A stretch of 64,000 bases of DNA from Diploscapter coronatus (taxonomy: Eukaryota > Nematoda > Chromadorea > Rhabditida > Rhabditidae). The first letter of the stretch is position 1. Each line of letters opens with the position of its first letter. Shown here piece after piece: positions 56,007 through 64,000 of the stretch. The translations under genes were made by a program, and so were the position numbers. Below the pieces are notes generated by a model. The model did no database searches and had not been told where the DNA came from. It saw only the letters and a program-made list of their open reading frames with translations. The stretch spans positions 33,131,201 to 33,195,200 of the forward strand of contig OZ038422.1 of the NCBI GenBank assembly GCA_964036155.1, written 5' to 3'.

Positions 56007-56313
56007 CTGCAAACATAGACATTTTCTCGGGAAAATAAATAGAAATCGCAAAATTGAGGTACTTTCAGACGATTTCAACGCCATTTTCTAATGATAATAA
56101 TCCTTGTGAAAATCGCAAATCTTCGAAATTTTATAAAATTAAGAACAAAAATGAACAATAACAATCGAAAATCTCAATCAAACCTAAACGTCTAAATAAA
56201 GCTAGGTTAAGGTCAAGATTCTAAAATTGACAACGATGAGAGATAGGTCCTGAAAATAGGAAAACAGGCTGGCGTAATTTTAGAACCTCGAGAATGCAAG
56301 TGGTTGTATTTTC

Positions 56314-57572
56314 TTTATGCGTCTTGTTGCATGTGAGGCAGTGGACGAGTGCCAGTCTTGCCAAGTTCGGGCTGACCAGTCAAGCGGTTGAATCTAAAAT
56401 TATTTTATTACATTTCCTCGTTAAATTTACTTGATCCCCATTATTATTGAATAGCCTCTTTTCCACTTTCATACAGTCATTTCTTGAAACCTATGCAAAA
56501 CATAGAATGTTGAAAATTCGATATTTTGTTTTAATTTTTAATCAAGCTTTATTTGAATCACTGCTCATTTCTCCAATTTCTAATGTAAGTTTTCAGAAAC
56601 TTATGCAAAGTATGAAAATTAGAAACTCCAACCTCATAACTAGGTCCATCGAGGCCATGTTGTCGGTGTTGAACCTGATTTTTTTTTTTGAAAAATAGAT
56701 AAAATGTGGTTTAAAAGAATATAATTAAAAAAAAAAGTGACATAAAAAGTTGAAACCTGAGTTTTTTGCCCGACTCCAAATGGGCGATGAAGTAGGGTGG
56801 CTGTCTGTCGTTTCGGATGTCCGTTTTGATCCGCACCTGCGGGTTCGTCAGCTTCGTCCGCGGCGCGTTTATGCTCGACCAAAACGATCTGCAAAAATAA
56901 AATTAGAATTTGATCATTTTATGCAGAGCTAGACAAACTTTCAGCCCGAATGAAAAATTATAGGAGAGGGGTACACAAATAAATTTCTTTCTATAGAAAG
57001 CTGATGCATAGGGGGTCTGCAATAACACTTTTGCAGAATATTTAGACTTATGAGGAGCACGCTAGGGCGATCTGGCTTAAGCTCACTGCCTAGGTCTGAT
57101 TTCACGATTCACCCTTTTTGCATATTCGCCATATTATTTTCCTAAAACTTTTGTAAATACTAGAAAAGACAACTAAAACGAGCCTTGTAAACCGTATTCT
57201 TGAGACATAAAGTTGCGAAAAATGCGAACCTAATCGATTCGTTGCCAGGTCGAAGCGGGTCGAACGAAATGTCCACTGATTTGACGGACTTCAGATTTAG
57301 GGATCTGAAAGGGTTTTTTTTTCAAAAATTATAAAATTTTAAAAATCTTGAGAAAGGCATTTTTCTTTCAAGTTCCCTTTAGAAAATTTAGAAATATTTC
57401 AAAAACTGACCAAATTGTTGAGGATAAGTTTACCTTTCTCTTTGAAACACTTTGTAAGATTTTTTAAAATTGCTTGTTTTTTTTTTAAAGAAACCGACCT
57501 GCAAGCGAGAGCAAATCGTTCACGGGGCTTCCAACGAACGCCGTACCGAATTTTCTCCCACATTTTGCACAT
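56314..57572 (-). CDS. mrpl-53: Mitochondrial ribosomal protein mL53
   Basis: ATG 57572-57570, 14 bases after TTTTTTTCAG (an in-frame Met at 57563 is an alternative). Five exons encode a basic start (MWEKIRYGVRWKPRERFALA), VKSVDISFDPLRPGNESIR (57.3-57.24 kb), FWSSINAPRTKLTNPQVRI and NDRQPPYFIAHLESGKKL (56.89-56.76 kb), and a short tail with GQPELGKTGTRPLPHMQQDA, TAA 56316-56314. The order (V-F-P-F-like strand, IRSFW helix, KLTNPQ, a strand with GKKLRF, then a TGTRP tail) fits mL53, a small thioredoxin-like large-subunit protein. It sits between AK6 and VPS18 on one strand. Confidence 0.78.
56934..57098. mobile_element. MITE family C copy
   Basis: CAGAGCTAGACAAACTTTC and TCACTGCCTAGGTCTG ends; MRPL53 intron. 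Confidence 0.7.
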
Positions 57573-58227
57573 TTTTGAAGAGTCGCTGAAAAAAATCAAA
57601 TTGTTCTAATTTTCAAATTTCAAAAATAAGGAGATATTTCATGGTTTTCAAACCGTTTTATCAAATTTTAAATAATTCTTGAAACTTAGGCGATTTGAAC
57701 TTTATTCGTGTACATTTTCCATAACAAAGATCCCTCAAAAACGGGGTTAACAAAGAAAAAAGAAAATTGCAATTTCATAGAAAAGCAACCGAGAGCAGAG
57801 ATGAAAGCAAGACTGGAAGGAAAAGCTTGGATATGACTAATTTTGATTGATCCATAAAATCGTGATAAAATGGTATTACTTTTAAGAAATTAGAATAAAT
57901 CCATACCGAAATCAAATTATGGGGTGACGATTTTTTATGAGATCGTCTTGACTGAATCTTAATTGTTTTAGAAATTCTACGAAAACTCCTAAAATTGGAC
58001 ATTTTTAAAAGTTTTCTAAAAATTGAAGTATTTTCAGACCTGGAAAATTCTGAACCGCGACTAACAGCATGAAACGAGATAGCGAGTCTTTACCGGAAAG
58101 AAAAAGAGCATGTCTTCCCCTCGTCTCTTGATACAGCATACTATCTTATTTCATGCGGTAAACCGCGATTCGAAATTTCCCAATTCTGGGGGTATTTTTG
58201 GGAAAATAGGGAAAAAGTATCGTATTT
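57573..58227. other. Intercistronic gap AK6-MRPL53 with family E MITE
   Basis: 655 bp on one strand. Contains a family E element at 58036-58188 (CAGACCTGGAAAATTC end, flanked by AGTATTTT and GGTATTTT). No coding sequence supported. Confidence 0.65.
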
Positions 58228-59423
58228 TTATTGCTTCCAGGTGCGCACCAATTCGGTGATTTTTTCGATGTTTTTCTGCAAATCGGTAGGGCCTTCGGAA
58301 CGTAGCTCGTGAATTCGCTCCTCGGGATACGCTTCCCGCGCCTCTTCCAGCAGCGAACCGAATATCTCGCATTCAACGTTTTCACGCACCTGAAAATTGT
58401 CTACTCAACTTCAGACTCGCAAGTTTTCTGAACCGCATTATTCCTTATTTAGTCCATTATCCAGACATTTTAGTTACTATCTCTCATCACATGCCTAGAG
58501 ATGTCGACGATTCTTTGCGGTTGTTTCCTTTCAAATTCGCTCAATTTTTGGAAATTCTTAAAATTTCTGTGAAACAAGAGAGGTTTCAGAAATTCGATTT
58601 CGATAGGAATAAACCCCAGCAAAGCCAATTGGAACCTTCTTCAAATGAATTGTTTTACATGTGTTTCAGGAATTTGATAAATGAAACAAGTGGAAGACGT
58701 TTTAATTTCAATTGGAAAGAAATTGGTCGTACCTTGAAATCGCTGTACCCCCTGGCCTTGAGGCGGTCGAAAAGAATAGCGTTGGCGCAGCGCAGCACGA
58801 TAACAAAATCGAACCATCGCTCGGGGAAAAAGTCGGAGCCGTGATAATCGACGACTACGCCGCCAGAATTCGAGTCCATTCGGTCCTGAAAAATTTCATG
58901 TTTAAAAAATCTCAAATTTGAGGCATTTTGAGTCGATTTTCCATTGAAATAATGAATTTATATTATCTGATTATAAACTTATTTTTATTCAATGAAAACA
59001 TCTAAAAATATTTCTAAGGAATATTTAGGAAGTTTCAATTTGAATCAACTTTTCAGCCGATTAATCTCTTCTTCGTGCATTTTAAACTTAATTCAATAAA
59101 ACATTTGAAGCATTTCTAATGGACGTCTAAGAAAATGGCTATTTGAATATTTTTTAGATTTCGAACCTCGATATGGTCGAGCAATTTTTCTTCGTCCAAA
59201 ACATGCGACTGGTACTCCTCGTCGTAGGCCGTGTAGATCTTGAAGTCTTTCACGATTTTCCCAATCTGAACGAAATATCTCCATTTTTCAAATTTGTATC
59301 TTTTACCTCGATAAAGTCGAATTTAAATTTGTCGGCGAGCTGTTCGGCGAGTGTCGATTTGCCTGTGCCTGGAGTGCCAGTGATCAAAATATTGGGCCTC
59401 TGCCTCGTCGCTGGGGTCGACAT
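58228..59423 (-). CDS. Adenylate kinase 6 (Fap7-type nuclear NTPase)
   Basis: ATG 59423-59421 follows TTTCCAG by two bases. Exon 1 has the P-loop ITGTPGTGKSTLAEQL. Then come IGKIVKDFKIYTAYDEEYQS and LDEEKLLDHIEDRM (59.2 kb), the AK6 hallmark VVDYHGSDFFPERWFDFVIV with RLKARGYSDFK (58.9-58.74 kb), and VECEIFGSLLEEAREAYPEE ending ITELVRTWKQ, TAA 58230-58228. Length about 180 residues, as expected. The family acts in late 40S ribosome maturation and nuclear nucleotide balance. It sits next to ribosome- and RNA-related genes (MRPL53, RTRAF, PUS3). A family A MITE lies in the last intron. Confidence 0.93.
58412..58536. mobile_element. MITE family A copy 4 (inverted)
   Basis: AGACTCGCAAGTTTTCTGAA then the family interior ATTATTCCTTATTTAGTCCA in the orientation opposite to 27172-27304; right end degraded. 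AK6 intron. Confidence 0.65.
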
Positions 59424-59478
59424 TTCTGGAAATTTGCAAAGATAAGTTTCAATAAATCTCGAAACGAATCCAGATATC

Positions 59479-59673
59479 TCACTGTGCACAATACAGCTGG
59501 GTGTGTTGCTATAAAATACGACAAAAATCAAGAATTTCATTGAAAACAATAAAACAAAGACCAACTGGATAAAAAGTCAAGTGATTGATGACCAACCACT
59601 GCGCCCCGTAGACCAAAATCAACAACAAAACAAAGTAAAATAGAAAATTTGAAGTGGCCCTTCTAATATCCAT
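59479..59673 (-). CDS. Candidate membrane micro-ORF overlapping the RTRAF stop
   Basis: An ATG at 59673-59671 lies inside the last codons of RTRAF (TATGGATATTAG) in another frame. It opens 36 codons to a GTTGG donor at 59565: MDIRRATSNF followed by a strong membrane span (LFYFVLLLILVYGAQWLVI). Splicing to TTTTATAG|CAACAC (59508) adds PQHTQLYCAQ and stop TGA 59481-59479, 45 residues in total. If unspliced, the frame runs a few codons further. No homologue is recognised. It may be chance in an AT-rich 3' UTR, but hydrophobic length, an intron in frame and position inside an operon gap make it worth noting. Confidence 0.3.
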
Positions 59674-61605
59674 ATTGGACTTGATCGTAGTTGGGCGTTT
59701 TTGACATGTCGATGGTTTTCGCCTGAATCGCCGCCAGGGTTTCGTTGATCTGAAATTCGCAAATTTCATAAGTTTTAAGAAATTTCTAAAGTCAGCCACT
59801 TAAAACTGTTTCACTTATTCAATGGATTATCACTAAATTCATAGAAAAAGAAAATAAATAAGATTGTGATAAATTAGAGATAGAAACCAGACGTTGTAAA
59901 TGTTCACACTCGAGGGTACACCCGCATGAACGAAATAGCATGTCTTTTCGGGAAAGAAAAAGAGCATGCCTTCTTTCGTCTCTCGAAATGCACACTATCT
60001 CGCTTTACAAGGTTAACGCCGTTCAAAAACGTTACAAGTCTGATTTGGACATTTTTTACAGAATTTGCTCGAAGCCTACATGAGTCTGAAGGCGCCTGAG
60101 CTCCTCGATGTTCAGGAGGCGAAGGATTTTTGCGGCCACATTCACAGAAGCGTGCTTCTGGTCGGGAATGCCAAGGGGGAACGAGTTGAGGGCCAGTTGC
60201 TTCTAAGAAATACTTTTCTTTAACATTGTTTTTTTCATTTTTATTTTTAAAGTTTTTTTTCTTTATTTCACTTTTTTATAAAAAAAAAATAATAAAACCA
60301 ACCGGCGCTTTTGTTTTAGCCGTCTCAGCCCGTTTGTTGTGCTCGAGAATGGCCTCTTCGCTCAGGTGCTTCTTGATGAAAACCAGAGCCGCCTGAAAAT
60401 GAAAATATAAAAATAAACAACTGAAAAAAATACCCTAAGCCTGACTAGATTGTCCGTGTGCTCGCAAATTCCGATCGCGTCACAGAGACGCTTCACGTGC
60501 TCAGAGAACTCGGCGGAATTCACTGAAATTTTTTTTTTTCATTTATTTACTCTAAAAACAAAATTATGTTTTTAGCTCTATTTTTATATTCTATATTTTT
60601 TAAACTCACAATCAACATTTTCGAGCGGGTTGAAGCTCTTGAGCGTTCTCTTCCTCCTTTCGAACTCCTCTTCATATGAGGCGGCAGTCAAATTGCGGGC
60701 TACTTCTGAAAATAAAAACAATTTTAGTTTTTGATAAATAATATGTGAAGCGGAGAAATAAGAAAAAGAGCCGTCTGTGTCTATCATCTGTATATAAATA
60801 CAGGAAGCCAAGTCGATTTACCGCTTGTCTCGTAGAGTCTGTCGATGGCCAAGTTGAGAAGTTTGTCGACTACGATTCGCACGCCCAGCTGTGGGTCGAT
60901 GCCCAAATTCGTCAGGTACTGCAAAATTCACGTTTTCTCCAATTTTCTCAAACAATAATCAGCTTTCTTTGTAAGAGTTTTAACTTTATGATATTTTTCT
61001 AATGTTTTCCAAAAAGCAGTTTCATTCTACGGTGGATTTTCTCAATTTCTATTTTCTATTAGCATTGTCCTCGAAGAGATTTTAAGTTTATTGTAGCTTT
61101 TTTGTATATTGAAAGTTACCAGATTCATTAGCTTATCACTTTCTTATTCCAAGAGAACGATATTTGATTCTTTTGAAACATTGGTGATTTTTGTTGTTAT
61201 TTTGCCTACCTCATTGATGAGTTCTTTCCTCCTTTCGTCGTTCTTCTCATCGAGCAGCTCAGCAGCCCAGTCCTCGCTCTTCTGCTTCAGATGCATTTCG
61301 TCCAGCGTACAGATCAGACGCGCCAGGTCCGTGTCATCTGAAATTCGAAAAAATAAAAGAATAAGTTTCAAAACTATTGATTAAAATGTTCGTCAATGCA
61401 ACTTGTATATACACTGACTTCTCTAAAATTTGTCAAAATCCTGAAATCTGTGCTTCACAAATTTCAAAAACGATTTGTTAAGATTGCGAGAAATCTAATT
61501 CTCAATCTGGGTACTTCGGAAAAATCAATTAAAAAATAGAGCCTCACCGTCCAAATCGAGATAATCCCGATCGTATCCAACCAGAGCCAACTTCCTAGAA
61601 GCCAT
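59663..61605 (-). CDS. RTRAF (hCLE/CGI-99) family protein
   Basis: ATG 61605-61603 follows TTTTGCAG by eight bases. Begins MASRKLALVGYDRDYLDLD, then LARLICTLDEMHLKQKSEDW, IDPQLGVRIVVDKLLNLAID, SAEFSEHVKRLCDAIGICEH, VFIKKHLSEEAI and QLALNSFPLGIPDQKHASV, and the most diagnostic block AAKILRLLNIEELRRLQT with INETLAAIQAKT. Ends QVQYGY, TAG 59665-59663. RTRAF is a subunit of the tRNA-splicing ligase complex and of RNA-polymerase-II-linked RNA assemblies; it lies 170 bp after PUS3, another tRNA-processing gene. Two MITEs (59888-60042, 60750-60806) lie in introns. Confidence 0.85.
59888..60042. mobile_element. MITE family E copy
   Basis: CAGACGTTGTAAATGTTCAC and AACGTTACAAGTCTG ends with the core AACGAAATAGCATGTC; RTRAF intron. 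Confidence 0.75.
60750..60806. mobile_element. MITE family B fragment
   Basis: GAGCCGTCTGTGTCTATCAT followed by ATAAATACAGG; left end lost. RTRAF intron. Confidence 0.45.
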
Positions 61606-61774
61606 TTTCAAAACTGCAAAAGTCGGATTATTAAAATTGAAGAAAATCACATTTTTATGATATTCCAGCGTTTCGAACGCTTCAAACTCAATGCTGTGAA
61701 ACTTATGCTAGAAATCAGTAGAATTTATTAAAAAACAATCAAATCAACAATAATAAAACCCGTCGGAAAACAAA

Positions 61775-64000
61775 TCAAACTTGCTTCTCTTTCACATCAC
61801 CATTTTGCCCGTTTTTCCTGAAAGTAGAAATTTAGAACAAAAGTCTTTCCGAAAAAAAATACTTGGCCATTTTTGTATTGTACTTGTCTCGTCGCTCCTC
61901 CAAACTATAGCATTTTGGCAGGCTGGCTATTGGATTGTGCTTTCTAGGTTTGGGGTGGCTCTGAAAAAAATGAAATTTTTTAAAAGTGAAAAAAAGAAAA
62001 CCCAACCATGACAAACTCGTAGAACCCATTGCTGACTTCTTCACTCGCTTTGCCTTTCATCTCTTCTATCATCGATTTCAAAACGTGCGCTCTAAAAAAG
62101 AGTTTAAACTTTTGAAAAAAAAACGTTCATTCAGACTTACAAGGATTTGTTATCATCATTAGACATGTGATGAGAGATAGTAGTTTAAAATTTGGTGGGA
62201 TAATTCATCAAGTAAGAAATAATGCAGTTTGAGTGAGTACATTTTCGAAAATGTTGCTATTTATAATTTGTTCGCACCTCGTCACGAAATCGGACCAGGA
62301 TTTCTGCATCGATTCCAGCGTGCCTTTCGTCGACACCTCGTCGTAGCGCCAGTCCAAATTCGAAGAGTCGAATCTGGAAAAGTCACCCTTTCAAAAATAA
62401 AAAATACAAAAAGTCCACTTTGTTTCAAATAGGCAGAGCGGAGTGTCCGTGGCCATTTTGTATTGCGGTCGGCCGGGCATCTTTTCAATGTTAAGCAACT
62501 GCGAGACGAGCTGAAACTTGAATTCGTGAAAATTATTCCGGGTAGTCGCTAAATCCTATCTTCAACATGTAAATTATAAATTTTACCTCCGGCCCCTCAT
62601 TCCCCAGACCGATCTGATAGAGAATGGCGACAATGTAGCGAATCTGATGGTAGGCGAACCCGCTCGCAGAAACATTCAACTCGATCAGGTCGTACTGATT
62701 CTGGGTCGACGTTGAGCCTTCAGAACCCTCCTCCGATGACGTTCGGAAGGATTCTGGCTTCACGACGACTTTCGCCTCGTAGAAATCACGAATGTACGAT
62801 TTGTTGAGGCTCACCTTATCATCATCGATCTGAAAATTGAAACCTATTTTAGTCTTTATAGAAGCGATCGTTACATAAGCATTGTAAGGAAGAAAATTTT
62901 GGTTTTGAAGATTTTTTGAAACATAATTAATCTTTTTTTCTAATTAAGCTAAATTGAACTCTCACCATGGCAAAATTGCGAAAGTCGTGGGTGCCAACGA
63001 GTAGGTCGCAGGCCTTTTGCATTGCCTCGACGTCCAAGGTCCGAATCGTCCTGGGGAAGGCGTACTTGTAGGCTCGGCCCGAACAAGAGTGACGAGCGGA
63101 AAAGTCCACAGGAACCGGGGCCCAGCTGAAAAGTTGATTTTGATTAAATTCTATGTTAGACTAACTGGAAATCAAATACAATTAAATGCTCGAATTATAA
63201 AATTTGTTTCAAACTCGTTAAAAGAAACTTAATTTTTCAGAAAACGAGGAATTTCAAATTTTTCGTGGAATTTAATTAAATCGACGCACGCAGTGATGCG
63301 AATTTCCCGGGGCAAAACGCCGTTGAGCATGCGGACGAAGTTGAGCTCGTCCTTTCGCGGATACGCGTCGCGGACCGCCTGCGGGGTAGAATCGGACCAG
63401 AACACGCCCTCACCATCCTTGTCATTCGATCTGAAATTGGACATTTTCAATAAAAAAGATAAGTTTCAAGAAATATTGAAATCTAAAAAAGAGGTAGCGG
63501 GAATTCATTTGTCTTGATTGTTTCAATGCCAAATTTCGAATCTTGGGAGTCAAAACAAAGAAAGAGTAAGTTCATCAAAGAAATGAGGTAAAATCGTTCA
63601 CTCCCGCATTCCTCGCGCGTTGAAGGTCAAACGAAAAAAGTGCGCGATTTGGCTAGGTTTCAAAATAAACGGAGAAAAACTTTAATTTCCAAAGAGGGTG
63701 GTCTATTTTCAAATTTCGACTTCGAACGTAAACGAATGGGGTTTTCTGCTAGATTTCTAAAAATAGACTCGCACGATTAGTAAGTTTCACTTTTTCTGAT
63801 CAAGTCGGTTTTTTCTTCAGAAAAATTTCTATATTATTCTTCTATTCTAAATGATAGATAGATAAAGAGTGGAAGAAATGAGAGGAATATTTATAGTCAA
63901 AAATGACTTCTTTTCCAATACTATTTTCTATGAGAAGTGGAGAAATAGTGAGGGGGAAGTGAGAGAGAGTGCAGAGAAATTTCTCTAACCTGACGATGAG
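61775..64000 (-). CDS. tRNA pseudouridine synthase PUS3 (right edge cut)
   Basis: The N-terminal part, including the catalytic Asp motif, is beyond 64000; the first visible exon ends at 63990. Visible: NFVRMLNGVLPREIRIT (63.3 kb), WAPVPVDFSARHSCSGRAYK and GTHDFRNFAM (63.1-62.97 kb), FYEAKVVVKP, SASGFAYHQIRYIVAILYQI with GLGNEGPE (62.7-62.6 kb), LLNIEKMPGRPQYKMATDTP (62.5 kb), SNGFYEFVM (62.0 kb) and a basic tail to TGA 61777-61775. The LNIEK-PQ-PQY block and C-terminal extension mark PUS3/Deg1, which modifies U38/U39 of tRNA anticodon arms. The gap to RTRAF is 170 bp. The 559-bp intron 63431-63989 contains a foldback-like AT-rich region. Confidence 0.88.
62133..62238. mobile_element. MITE family A copy 5, diverged
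   Basis: AGACTTACAAGGATTTG start and interior GTGATGAGAGATAGTAGTTT match family A; right end weak. PUS3 intron. Confidence 0.5.

Overview
The window looks like nuclear DNA of an animal with nematode-style gene structure. Reasons: mostly 40-60 bp GT-AG introns ending in TTTCAG, TAA/TAG/TGA all used as stops, and long runs of same-strand genes whose start codons sit a few bases after an unpaired TTTCAG-like 3' splice site, as expected for operons resolved by spliced-leader (SL) trans-splicing. A nematode is the best guess; the species is not identifiable. A larvacean-like compact genome is a less likely alternative.

Left end (1-7.9 kb): an F-box/kelch family. There are two intact-looking tandem copies (4607-5880 and 6590-7860, minus), one decayed copy (2567-3878, minus) and one inverted copy cut by the window edge (1-454, plus). 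A small unknown plus-strand gene lies at 1502-2173, and a hAT-type MITE interrupts its last exon.

First minus-strand cluster (8.4-40.3 kb), in transcription order: MRPL37, PGGT1B (with a TAF1C-like gene inside its 6.1 kb intron), WASHC1, PIGP, NOA1, SNX14. It covers mitochondrial translation (MRPL37, NOA1), prenylation (PGGT1B), RNA polymerase I initiation (TAF1C), endosomal actin and lipid-contact proteins (WASHC1, SNX14) and the first step of GPI synthesis (PIGP). Two plus-strand genes follow: NAT9 (40639-41657), head to head with MRPL37, and an unknown single-pass membrane protein (41963-42706).

Second minus-strand cluster (43-64 kb), in transcription order: PUS3 (cut by the right edge), RTRAF, a possible micro-ORF, AK6, MRPL53, VPS18, and a METTL23-like methyltransferase that reads in frame into N-acetylglucosamine kinase (NAGK).

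Three gene-architecture observations stand out. (1) PGGT1B is split around a complete same-strand TAF1C-like gene. (2) METTL23 and NAGK share one exon in one reading frame. (3) PIGP and NOA1 are one nucleotide apart after cis-splicing, and the same splice acceptor could serve either cis- or SL trans-splicing. Introns and intercistronic gaps also carry many short non-autonomous DNA transposons of at least eight families, one decayed mariner, a 22-bp tandem array and a perfect 54-bp palindrome. No tRNA, rRNA or CRISPR was recognised. All exon joins were inferred by eye from splice signals and remembered family sequences; no search was run.
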